Source of the DNA: Bacteroidota bacterium
GTDB taxonomy: Bacteria; Bacteroidota; Bacteroidia; B-17B0; Aurantibacillaceae
Direction: 5' to 3'
DNA: 64,000 bases
Assembly: GCA_023251755.1 (NCBI GenBank)
Contig: JAHEYF010000016.1
Span: 1-64,000 of the forward strand
Part shown: piece by piece, positions 1 to 7,345 of the stretch
Position numbering within the stretch: position 1 is the first letter of the stretch
How the letters are laid out: every line of letters begins with the position of its first letter
Program-made: the position numbers and the translations under genes
The notes under the pieces: model-generated
What the model was told of the DNA's origin: nothing
The model's database searches: none
What the model saw: the letters and a program-made list of their open reading frames with translations, nothing else

Positions 1-1085
1 GTACCGGTCCTTTTTTTAATCCGGCTTTCTGATTCCCGCAACAGGTGTTCATCTTCCGGGTGTAAAATTTTGTATCCAAAAAAAGGATCGTCATAAAAAT
101 CCTGGGGGCTGTAACCCAATATTTTTGTAACCGAAGGGCTTACATAGGTGTATACCGGTTCGGGTTCAAAGCTGTAATGAAAAACTATATCGTTGGCATT
201 TTCGGCCAGCAAACGGAATTTTGCCTCGCTTTCTTTTATTTTTAATTCATTTTCTTTTTCCTTCGTAATATCCCGCGATACACCAAGGCTACCGATGTAT
301 TCGTTTTTGGTATTGTACTGCGGAAATATTCTTTCCTCAATCCAGACGTATTTGTTTGTTTTAAAATTTTTAACCCTATATATAAAAGTACAGGTTCTTT
401 TGGTTGTCCTTATTTTATGGACTGTTTCATAAATATTTTTTAAATCATCGGGGTGGCATTGTTTAATAACAATGTTTGGGTTTTTAATATATGCTTTGGT
501 GCTTATGCCCAGTACTTTTTCGATTTGTGCCGAAATATAAAGCACTTGTTTGTTGATTGAATCATAGTAATAAACTATTTCATCAATGTTGTGCAGTATA
601 AGGTCGAGGTTGTTTTTTGATTTTTCGAGTTGGTGTATCAGTTGCCTGTGTTGGGTAATTTCCCTGAAAATGGCCTGCTGTACTTTTTTCCCCTGGTGCA
701 GTACTGCTTTACATTGCAGCTCAATAAAAAACGGCGCCCCTTTGTTGTTTTTTATTTTTAATTCAAGTCCCTTTACTTCTTTTCCGCTAATAAGTTGTTT
801 AAGTATTTTATGGTGTTCGGGCAACACAAAATCATAAATGCTTTTAGTACCTGTTTCTTTGTTTTGTTGTTTATTGTATTTAAGTACCTGTGCAGCTTTT
901 TTATTGAAGTAAATAATTTTTTTATCATCAAATAAAATATAAGGCAGTGGCAAATTGTCGTATACCTTTAAATCAATTTCCGACCGGAGCTTTTCGGTTC
1001 GTACTGAGGTGGGTTTTTCAAGCTGCTTTTTGAGCTTTGTAATTTCCTTTATCAGTTCAGTTTTTGATTTGAGGGCCAGGGTCAT
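1..1085 (-). CDS. PAS-domain sensor protein, partial (C-terminus beyond window)
   Basis: This reading frame starts at an ATG at 1085 and stays open to the window edge, giving about 361 N-terminal residues. It opens with a short basic coiled-coil (about residues 1-35). Three consecutive PAS folds follow: about 35-130, 140-255 and from 270 to the edge. The second and third show the typical PAS/PAC ends: 'GSLGVSRDITKEKENELK', then 'SEAKFRLLAENANDIVFHYS'. There is no membrane segment, so the sensor is probably cytoplasmic. In this phylum such PAS strings usually lead into a histidine kinase or a diguanylate cyclase-type output, but the output domain is outside the window. It begins 7 bases after the stop of the MORN-repeat gene and is almost certainly in the same nadA operon. 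No Shine-Dalgarno sequence is visible. Confidence 0.85.
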   Translation of the reverse strand, partial: MTLALKSKTELIKEITKLKKQLEKPTSVRTEKLRSEIDLKVYDNLPLPYILFDDKKIIYFNKKAAQVLKYNKQQNKETGTKSIYDFVLPEHHKILKQLISGKEVKGLELKIKNNKGAPFFIELQCKAVLHQGKKVQQAIFREITQHRQLIHQLEKSKNNLDLILHNIDEIVYYYDSINKQVLYISAQIEKVLGISTKAYIKNPNIVIKQCHPDDLKNIYETVHKIRTTKRTCTFIYRVKNFKTNKYVWIEERIFPQYNTKNEYIGSLGVSRDITKEKENELKIKESEAKFRLLAENANDIVFHYSFEPEPVYTYVSPSVTKILGYSPQDFYDDPFFGYKILHPEDEHLLRESESRIKKRTG

Positions 1086-1092
1086 TTATTTC

Positions 1093-2817
1093 TTAATTGC
1101 CTTTAGAATCGGGATTGATTTCTTTTTTATCCGTATCCGGTTTGTCTGTTTTCTTTTTCACGGAATCGTAAACCCTTAAGGATTCTTCAAATGTAGGCGT
1201 TACTTTTATTCCGTTCCAGCTGATTTCAGTATCGCCTTCATAAGTTATGGTAAGGCTTAATAAACCAGTTTCATCAAAAAACCGCCAGTCGCCCTGTTTC
1301 ATCCCGCCCACATATTTACCTGTTGCCATTAATTTTCCATTGGCATAATACCAATTGTGTTTTCCTTCGGGATCGCCGTTCACAAAGTTCCCTTCAAAAC
1401 GCAATTGATTTTCTTTGATGTAATAGGATTTCCAAATACTATCCGGCATATCAAGCCGGTAATTACCAAACTCTTTGTAGTTCATTAATTCATAATACCA
1501 GGGCCCTTCTTTGTTTCCTTCTTCATACAGGCCTTTGGTAACAATTTTTCCATCTTCGGTAAATTCCTGCATTTCTCCATCGAGTTTACCGTTGATATAA
1601 TTTTCTTCTTTCAACAAAGCACCGCTGTCGTAATACCATTTCCAGTTGCCTTGTGCACGACCTTTTTTATCGTATTTTCCTTTTTGCTCTATTTTTTTAT
1701 TTGGGTAATAAAACGTCCATTCGCCCACACGTTTATCGTCTACATACAATCCTTTGGCTTTAAACTCGCCTGTTAAATGGTATTCTGTCCATTCTTTCTG
1801 TTTTCTTCTGATTGAATCAACAGGACCTTTTTCAACTAAATACCCGTCTAAGTAAACAATAGCCGAATCGGGTGTACTTACCCTGAAACAACGGAACATC
1901 TTTTTTTGAATGGTATCTTCATAAACCAGAATCGAATCACAAATTTGTTTGGAAAGTTTGTAATGAAAATGTGTACCTACCGGCATCCCGTTCACATAAC
2001 CTCCTTCGTACCTCACATTTCCGTCTTCGTAATAAGCCTTGAACACATCTAATTTAGCCAGTTCCGGGGGGTTGTCTACTTTTTTACCACCGTTAAATTT
2101 TTCTATGTTGCTTAAATCTCCTTTTTTATCGTACTCTTTTATATAACCATCAACAATACCATCTTTATACCTGGTTTCTTTTTTTAGTTTACCATCGCTG
2201 TAAAACTCTTTCCACAATCCCTGTTTATTTCCTTTATCATCGGTACGGTTAATTTTTTCAGCTTTTTCAATAAAGCCCATTTTATAATGTACAATCGAAA
2301 TAATGGTTGAATCTTCGGTAAACTCATAAGATACACCATCGGCCCTTCCGTTTTTATAAGGTATAAGTTGTTTTACCTTGCCCGATTTATAATAGATATA
2401 AGAGTTTCCCTGTTTAATATCGTTTTCATAATTTTCGTTACTCACTACTTTTTCAGTACTATCGTATACACTTAAATAGCCATTCTTTTTTCCCAGGCGA
2501 TAAGTGTACGATTTGGTTAGTTTACCTTTATCGTTGTAAAATTTCCAGGTACTGTCGAGCTGAAAATTTTTTCTATTCCCTTCATTTTTAATAATACCCG
2601 TCGTGTAATAGTTTTTCCAATACCCATCTGGTTTACCATCACGCATAGTTCCTTCCGACGATTTTACATGGTTGTCGTAATAAAAAACATTGTACCCATT
2701 TTGGTTAACGGTGTTATTGGGAACCTGTGCTTTTAGTGTAGTTGAAAATAATATAACAGCACCATTGATCAGTACTAAAAGTTTTCTTAAAATATATAAA
2801 TCTTGTCTGTTAATCAT
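1093..2817 (-). CDS. Secreted MORN-repeat (YwqK-like) protein
   Basis: The 574-residue product has a possible signal sequence (hydrophobic stretch about residues 12-30, ending 'TTLKAQ'). It then consists almost wholly of MORN-variant repeats of about 23 residues, with cores such as '[11 protein letters not shown]', '[14 protein letters not shown]' and '[11 protein letters not shown]'. Databases often label such proteins 'toxin-antitoxin YwqK family antitoxin', but nothing here supports a toxin-antitoxin role. These beta-hairpin repeats are structural, and the function is unknown. The ATG overlaps the nadA stop codon by 4 bases (ATGA), indicating translational coupling. The C-terminal tail is charged and lysine-rich. 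Exported location is inferred from the N-terminus only. Confidence 0.85.
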   Translation of the reverse strand: MINRQDLYILRKLLVLINGAVILFSTTLKAQVPNNTVNQNGYNVFYYDNHVKSSEGTMRDGKPDGYWKNYYTTGIIKNEGNRKNFQLDSTWKFYNDKGKLTKSYTYRLGKKNGYLSVYDSTEKVVSNENYENDIKQGNSYIYYKSGKVKQLIPYKNGRADGVSYEFTEDSTIISIVHYKMGFIEKAEKINRTDDKGNKQGLWKEFYSDGKLKKETRYKDGIVDGYIKEYDKKGDLSNIEKFNGGKKVDNPPELAKLDVFKAYYEDGNVRYEGGYVNGMPVGTHFHYKLSKQICDSILVYEDTIQKKMFRCFRVSTPDSAIVYLDGYLVEKGPVDSIRRKQKEWTEYHLTGEFKAKGLYVDDKRVGEWTFYYPNKKIEQKGKYDKKGRAQGNWKWYYDSGALLKEENYINGKLDGEMQEFTEDGKIVTKGLYEEGNKEGPWYYELMNYKEFGNYRLDMPDSIWKSYYIKENQLRFEGNFVNGDPEGKHNWYYANGKLMATGKYVGGMKQGDWRFFDETGLLSLTITYEGDTEISWNGIKVTPTFEESLRVYDSVKKKTDKPDTDKKEINPDSKGN

Positions 2818-3791
2818 AAACCAAATTTTGCCGATAATTCCAGCATTTTTAATATAGGTTTTTTTGATCGTTCAATTAAATCCGCACTCATAATAAGTTC
2901 CGGTTGTTCATATTTGAGTGCAATATATATTTTTTCCAGCGTATTTAACTTCATGTGCGGACAATCATTACAGGCGCAGGCATTGTTAGGGGGTGCTGGT
3001 ATAAATGTTTTATCCGGATTGGCTTTTAACATCTGGTGTAAAATTCCTGTTTCTGTAGCTACAATAAACTCTTTTACAGTTGATTTTTTAGTGTAGTTCA
3101 ACAGGGCTGTGGTACTACCAATAAAATCAGCCTTTTCAAGCAGGGCCGCTTCACATTCGGGATGAGCAATAAGTTGTGCATTGGGGTTTTGTGATTGTAA
3201 GCGGGTGATTTTTTCCAATGAAAATATTTCATGCACCATACAGCTTCCATCCCAAAGCACCATGTTCCGGCCTGTTTTTTTATTGATATAAGCCCCTAAA
3301 TTTTTATCAGGTGCAAATATAATTTTTTGTTCTACCGGAAGGCTTTCCACAATCTGAACTGCATTACTGGAGGTGCAAATTATATCGGACAAGGCTTTTA
3401 TTTCGGCTGTACAATTGATATAGGTTATTACAATATGATCGGGGTGGTTTTTCTTAAATTCAGCAAACTTATCAGGTGGACAGGAATCTGCTAATGAGCA
3501 ACCTGCATTTAAATCGGGGATGAGTACTTTTTTGCCGGGATTTAATATTTTTGCTGTTTCGGCCATAAAATGCACGCCGGCAAACAGGATGATATCGGCA
3601 TTGGTTTTTTCGGCTTGCTGGGCCAGCCCCAAACTATCGCCGATGTAGTCGGCAATGTCCTGAATATCGGCATCCTGGTAGTAGTGGGCAAGGAGTAGTA
3701 CATTTTTCTGTTTTTTTAAATTATTTATTTCCTCAAAGATATCGATTGAGGGATCAACTTTAACATCCAGAAAACCTTTTTCAAACATCAT
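2814..3791 (-). CDS. nadA: Quinolinate synthase NadA
   Basis: NadA condenses iminoaspartate with dihydroxyacetone phosphate to give quinolinate, in de novo NAD synthesis. The 325-residue length fits the family. Visible hallmarks are '[20 protein letters not shown]' near residue 34 and three conserved cysteine sites expected to bind the [4Fe-4S] cluster ('YINCTAE', '[10 protein letters not shown]' and the C-terminal '[11 protein letters not shown]'). The substrate-loop motif '[16 protein letters not shown]' is also present. Two adjacent ATGs (3791 and 3788) are possible starts. It is the first gene of an operon with the MORN and PAS genes. Neither nadB nor nadC is nearby. Confidence 0.97.
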   Translation of the reverse strand: MMFEKGFLDVKVDPSIDIFEEINNLKKQKNVLLLAHYYQDADIQDIADYIGDSLGLAQQAEKTNADIILFAGVHFMAETAKILNPGKKVLIPDLNAGCSLADSCPPDKFAEFKKNHPDHIVITYINCTAEIKALSDIICTSSNAVQIVESLPVEQKIIFAPDKNLGAYINKKTGRNMVLWDGSCMVHEIFSLEKITRLQSQNPNAQLIAHPECEAALLEKADFIGSTTALLNYTKKSTVKEFIVATETGILHQMLKANPDKTFIPAPPNNACACNDCPHMKLNTLEKIYIALKYEQPELIMSADLIERSKKPILKMLELSAKFGL

Positions 3792-4289
3792 AAATATATA
3801 ATTATATTATTTTTAAATTTTTAAAAGAAATATGTATTTATATTATAAGGTGTTAATATGGTTAATAAAAATCTTTACAATTTATTGCTTTTGGTACTTA
3901 TAAAAAGTAAGTAACAGGTATTAAGAAATAGTTAACATATTAAGTAATTGATTAGCAATAGATCGTGCTTTAATTAACAAGCTGTTAGTAATATAAATTT
4001 TTAATAAAATTACTGTTTATTTGGATATGAAACTGCTGAAAGACTTGTTAAATTGTTCTATTATTTTCGGGCTTACTTATTAGTTTTTATGATAAACCTG
4101 TATATAGGGATATAGAAATTAATAATCCTATTAAAATCTGTTTTTACTTATGAACCTATTATTAATTTACCAACAAAAAAAGGTTAAGAAATCAGGAGGG
4201 GGATGCTTTGTAAATCAGGCACTTAATTTTTAAACAAAATTGTACTGTTCAATACTTATTTAAAGTATTTTTGGCCTGTAATATAAAAG
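3792..4289. other. AT-rich divergent intergenic region
   Basis: This stretch separates divergent nadA and rpiB and must hold both promoters. It is very AT-rich with many TTAAT/ATTAA steps. I see no convincing ORF; an 18-codon frame at 4027-4083 has no supporting signal. I see no long repeat and no riboswitch-like structure. The only motif I can name is the promoter-like box next to rpiB, listed separately. Confidence 0.5.
4240..4273 (+). promoter_or_regulatory. Putative rpiB promoter
   Basis: TTG at 4240-4242 is followed after 23 bases by TATTTTTG (4266-4273), which matches the Bacteroidota -7 box TAnnTTTG. The rpiB ATG lies 16 bases further on. Pattern match only. Confidence 0.4.
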
Positions 4290-4730
4290 ATGATGATTTA
4301 TTCAAAAATATCTGTAGGGGCTGACCACGCTGGATTTGAGCTGAAGGAACAAATGATTGCTTACTTAAAAAGTAAAAACATTGAAGTACTTGATAAAGGT
4401 TGTTTTAGTTGTGAACGTGCTGATTATGCGGACTATGCGCACCTTGTTGCAGAAAGTGTAACAAACAAAGAAACCGAGCTGGGGATTTTAATATGCGGCA
4501 GCGGCAATGGAATTAATATGAGTGCCAATAAACACAGGGGAATAAGAAGCGCTTTGTGCTGGAACGCTGAAATTGCGGCTTTGGCCAAACAACACAACAA
4601 CGCAAATATACTGACTATGCCAGCCAGGTTTATAAGTGTGGAAGAAGCAAAAAAATGTGTAGATGCTTTTTTAACCGAGGCCTTTGAAGGCGGCAGGCAT
4701 GCGGACAGGGTGAGGAAGATAGATTGTTGA
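4290..4730 (+). CDS. rpiB: Ribose-5-phosphate isomerase B
   Basis: RpiB interconverts ribose 5-phosphate and ribulose 5-phosphate in the pentose phosphate pathway. The 146-residue protein has the family start 'SVGADHAGFELKEQM', the catalytic-cysteine loop 'GILICGSGNGINMSANKHRG' (Cys near residue 70) and the end 'EGGRHADRVRKI'. All are typical of the RpiB/LacAB fold. Two tandem ATGs (4290, 4293) could both serve. It is convergent with gmk, and the 70 bases between them hold a hairpin-forming word repeat. The short length and the intact cysteine loop favour RpiB over a LacA subunit. Confidence 0.95.
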   Translation: MMIYSKISVGADHAGFELKEQMIAYLKSKNIEVLDKGCFSCERADYADYAHLVAESVTNKETELGILICGSGNGINMSANKHRGIRSALCWNAEIAALAKQHNNANILTMPARFISVEEAKKCVDAFLTEAFEGGRHADRVRKIDC

Positions 4731-4744
4731 TACAGTTCAATTGT

Positions 4745-4801
4745 TTATTAGTTCATTCGTTCTGTAACGATTAAACAAGTAAACAAACGAACTAATAACT
4801 A
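4745..4801. repeat. Word-type inverted repeat between rpiB and gmk
   Basis: The sequence is made of TTTATTAGTT/ATTCGTT words followed by their complements (AAACGAACTAATAA), so it can fold into a stem-loop. The gmk stop codon (TAG, 4799-4801 on the minus strand) is part of the outer word. Bases 4748-4779 recur exactly, inverted, at 5417-5448 on the other side of gmk. It probably forms the 3' end of both convergent transcripts, though there is no proper T-tract. Confidence 0.75.
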
Positions 4802-5371
4802 TTTTTTAAGAAAATCCTTAACAATCTTTTCGGCCTCTGAAAGGGCAACAGGTAATTCTTCGTTGAGGATAAAACGATCGAAGAGGCTGGCGGTTTTTAG
4901 TTCTTTTTCGGCTTTGGTTATGCGGCGGGCAATACTTTCCACGCTTTCGGTGTTACGCATTATTAGTCGTTCTTCTAATATTTTAATACTGGGCGGCATT
5001 ACAAATATGGCTAAGGCGCGGTCTTTAAACTGCTCTTTCAGGTTAAGGCCTCCTTCCACATCAATATCAAAAATAACACTCTTGCCTTTGTCCCATATGC
5101 GTTCCACTTCTTTTTTAAGTGTGCCGTAAAAGGTATTGGCGTATACTTCTTCCCATTCTAAGAACTCCGAATTTTCTATTTTGTATTTAAAATCTTCTAA
5201 GGAAAGGTAATAATAATCTTTGCCGTTTTCTTCAACTCCCCGTTTAGGGCGGCTGGTGGCCGAAATGGAAAACTCTAATTTTTCGGGCAACACCTTTAAT
5301 AAATGACGAACGATGGTTGTTTTACCCGATCCGGAAGGGGCTGAAAATATGATAAGTTTGCCTTTACTCAT
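4799..5371 (-). CDS. gmk: Guanylate kinase
   Basis: Gmk phosphorylates GMP to GDP with ATP. The product shows the P-loop 'IIFSAPSGSGKTTIVRHLL' at its start, the GMP-binding segment 'SATSRPKRGVEENGKDYYYL' and 'FDIDVEGGLNLKEQF'. Its length of about 190 residues is usual for the family. An ATG at 5383 would add four residues (MPPP). I prefer 5371 because a promoter-like TATATTTG (5381-5388, minus) overlaps the upstream ATG and sits correctly for 5371. The gene is bracketed by a 32-bp exact inverted repeat (4748-4779 and 5417-5448). Confidence 0.95.
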   Translation of the reverse strand: MSKGKLIIFSAPSGSGKTTIVRHLLKVLPEKLEFSISATSRPKRGVEENGKDYYYLSLEDFKYKIENSEFLEWEEVYANTFYGTLKKEVERIWDKGKSVIFDIDVEGGLNLKEQFKDRALAIFVMPPSIKILEERLIMRNTESVESIARRITKAEKELKTASLFDRFILNEELPVALSEAEKIVKDFLKK

Positions 5372-5380
5372 TGGTGGCGG

Positions 5381-5388
5381 CAAATATA
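5381..5388 (-). promoter_or_regulatory. Putative gmk -7 promoter box
   Basis: Read on the minus strand this is TATATTTG, a match to TAnnTTTG, 9 bases before the ATG at 5371. No clear -33 TTG is present at the usual distance. It decides the start choice for gmk. Confidence 0.4.
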
Positions 5389-5397
5389 CTAAATAGT

Positions 5398-5463
5398 TTA
5401 TTTGTTCACTCGTTTGCTTGTTTAATCGTTACAGAACGAATGAACTAAAAACGAATAAACTAT
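5398..5463. repeat. Word-type inverted repeat between gmk and dedA
   Basis: It uses the same words as the 4745-4801 element, in opposite orientation, including 32 identical bases (5417-5448). The dedA stop codon (TAG, 5460-5462 on the minus strand) lies in its outer word. Internal complementarity (GTTTATTTGTTCACTCGTT with AACGAATGAACTAAAAACG) gives a hairpin. It could end dedA transcription just upstream of the gmk promoter. Confidence 0.75.
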
Positions 5464-6086
5464 TTCTTTCGTTCTTTAATATACGTATTCACCACCGGTA
5501 TAGTCGTAATAACAATCAGTCCGATAACAATATACCCGAGCTCATCTTTAACCCAGGGAAAATGACTGCCGAGGTAATAACCAGTGCTGCTGATGGAAAC
5601 AATCCAGGCCACGGCACCCACAATGTTATAGAGCATAAACTGTTTGAAGTCGATTTTAATTACACCGGCTAAAATAGGGGCAAAGGTGCGGATGATGGGC
5701 AGGAATCGTCCGAGAACAAGGGTCTTTCCCCCGTGGCGTTCGTAAAAACTTTTGGTAGCTGTCAGGTGGCGTTTTTTAAACAAAAGGCTGTCGTCGCGCT
5801 GGAATAGTTTTTCGCCTACTTTTTTTCCAAAGAGGTAACCAACAACATTGCCTGTTATGGCGGCCAGGCACAGACAGAGCATTAAAATAAAAATGTTGAC
5901 CCCCATCAATTGGGGCGAAGTGGCGCAAAGCAAACCGGCTATAAAAACAAGGCTGTCGCCGGGAAGAAAAAAACCAACAAACAAACCGGTTTCGGCAAAT
6001 ATGACGAATAACAACAAAGGAAGCCCAAGTTGTACAATGGATTCGGGGTTCGTCAGCTCTTTTAAAAATTCCCAGGCCTGGTGCAA
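5460..6086 (-). CDS. DedA family membrane protein
   Basis: DedA/SNARE-associated proteins are inner-membrane proteins implicated in lipid flipping (undecaprenyl phosphate or phospholipid) and in envelope homeostasis. The 208-residue product has several hydrophobic segments. It also has both family signatures, 'FFLPGDSLVFIAGLL' and 'LGRFLPIIRTFAPILAGVI', with the conserved arginines. No ATG exists between the upstream in-frame stop and the first motif, so the start is probably TTG at 6086 (MHQAWEF). The substrate cannot be told from sequence. Confidence 0.9.
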   Translation of the reverse strand: MHQAWEFLKELTNPESIVQLGLPLLLFVIFAETGLFVGFFLPGDSLVFIAGLLCATSPQLMGVNIFILMLCLCLAAITGNVVGYLFGKKVGEKLFQRDDSLLFKKRHLTATKSFYERHGGKTLVLGRFLPIIRTFAPILAGVIKIDFKQFMLYNIVGAVAWIVSISSTGYYLGSHFPWVKDELGYIVIGLIVITTIPVVNTYIKERKK

Positions 6087-6105
6087 ACAAAAAGTGTTAG
6101 GTAAA

Positions 6106-6113
6106 CAAAGATA
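6106..6113 (-). promoter_or_regulatory. Putative dedA -7 promoter box
   Basis: Minus-strand TATCTTTG matches TAnnTTTG and lies 19 bases before the TTG start at 6086, supporting that unusual start codon. A well-placed -33 TTG is not evident. Confidence 0.35.
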
Positions 6114-6188
6114 GCAGTATTAGCCCAAAGCCATCATTTTTTTGCTACATAGAATGCGAAGGATCACGAAGTTTTAATTCCAGCCCGG

Positions 6189-6602
6189 TTACTTTCTTTG
6201 CAAATAAGCCTGAATTTTTTGCAATACCGGATTTATATCTTCAAACAATTCTTCATTTTTAAAGCGCAATACAGTTATGCCGGTCGATTCGAGGTAGTCC
6301 TGTTTAAGTTTATCTTTTATTTTTACATCCTTCCGTTCGTGTATAGCTCCGTCCAGTTCAATTACGAGTAGTGCTTCGTGGCAATAAAAATCGGCAATGT
6401 AATGTGCAATCGGATGTTGCCGCCTGAATTTGAATCCCTTTACCTTTCGGTTGCGCAGCAATTGCCAGAGTACTTTTTCTGCCGGTGTTAATGGTTTTCG
6501 CAGGGCTTTGGAGTTTATAAAAATGCCGGAAGGGGCATTGTGAAAAAAGGGCGCGATGGGATTCATGGGGTGTTTATGTAAAATGAGACAAATCGTTTCC
6601 AT
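6189..6602 (-). CDS. DUF559 endonuclease-like protein
   Basis: The 137-residue protein belongs to the DUF559 group (PF04480), related to Vsr-type nuclease folds. Visible features are 'LTPAEKVLWQLLRNRKVKGF', 'KFRRQHPIAHYIADFYC', the acidic 'LLVIELDGAIH' and 'TGITVLRFKNEE'. The E, D and Q/H positions are consistent with a PD-(D/E)xK-like active site. Its cellular role is not established. Met13 (6566) is an alternative start. Members of this family often sit next to GC-rich palindromes, as here: a perfect one at 6673-6694 lies just upstream, with further copies at 6965-7190. That setting suggests a mobile or repeat-associated gene. Confidence 0.88.
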   Translation of the reverse strand: METICLILHKHPMNPIAPFFHNAPSGIFINSKALRKPLTPAEKVLWQLLRNRKVKGFKFRRQHPIAHYIADFYCHEALLVIELDGAIHERKDVKIKDKLKQDYLESTGITVLRFKNEELFEDINPVLQKIQAYLQRK

Positions 6603-6672
6603 TGATTCAATGATAACCTATACCCTGATAGAGGGTGGTATTATTTTCCAAAATCCCTGTTTGGAAGATTCT

Positions 6673-6694
6673 CCCCTCTCCTTAAGGAGAGGGG
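6673..6694. repeat. GC-rich palindrome upstream of the DUF559 gene
   Basis: A perfect 22-bp palindrome (core CTCTCCTTAAGGAGAG) is followed by CCGGGGGTGAGGGTGC. The same core recurs at 6965-6984 and, degenerate, near 7070-7088 and 7170-7190. The tail GGGGCCGGGGGTGAGGGTGCG recurs after the last copy. It is far more GC-rich than its surroundings. Confidence 0.9.
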
Positions 6695-6950
6695 CCGGGG
6701 GTGAGGGTGCGCTGGCCCTCACACCTCCCTTCTTTAATCCCGCATGACCGTATTTCCAAATAAAAATTTTAGTAAAATAACCAGTACAAAATAAATTAGT
6801 CTGTTTTTAAATTGCAAATTATTTTTTGAAAAATCCCTTAAAAATGCCATGTATAATGCAGTTTTATTGAAAACTTAACATTGCTTGTAAAAATATGTCT
6901 GTGTAATAATATAAAATGACAAGAGGAGGACAGTCGTTAAACGGCCAGCA

Positions 6951-7220
6951 CACCCTCACCCCAGCCCTCTCCTTAAGGAGAGGGAGGTGGTTTACTCCAC
7001 CATTTTATAAAACTTGTAGATCGTCGACGTTCTCGTTTTATAAAATCACCCAACAGAGGACACCCCAGCCCTCTTATTAAGGAGAGGGAGGCGGTTCACC
7101 TCGCTATTTTGTACAACATATAGATCGTTAATGTTCTCGTTTTATAAAATCACCCAACAGAGGACACCCCCCTCTCCCACTGGAGAGGGGCCGGGGGTGA
7201 GGGTGCGTCCGCCCCCCGGC
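6951..7220. repeat. Tandem 104-bp repeat array with GC-rich palindromes
   Basis: Two full units and a partial third can be aligned; the block starting TCACCCAACAGAGGACAC at 7046 recurs at 7150, a period of 104 bases. Each unit holds a CCCTCTCCTTAAGGAGAGGG-like palindrome, a small GGTGG...CCACC hairpin and a TTTTATAAAA-flanked segment. In unit one the segment is a 12-bp inverted repeat, 7002-7013 with 7035-7046. The third unit ends in the palindrome-plus-tail form seen at 6673. No ORF is credible across 6603-7345. The rest of that gap is AT-rich without recognisable signals. Confidence 0.85.
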
Positions 7221-7345
7221 AAATCCCCCCTCAAAATCAGGGCTTTTTCCCCTCACTGCAATCCCTTGTCGGGATAGAAAAAAAGATTAATTTTAATCTT
7301 TGGTTTTTATCGCATTATCTTTATAAAACAATAATTCATCTATAA

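Noticed and set aside
1093-2817. Antitoxin (YwqK) role for the MORN-repeat protein
   Set aside because: There is no toxin gene beside it; the label reflects repeat similarity only.
5776-6090. Alternative 104-codon ORF overlapping dedA on the same strand
   Set aside because: It is an out-of-frame shadow of dedA, Arg/Cys-rich and without homology features.
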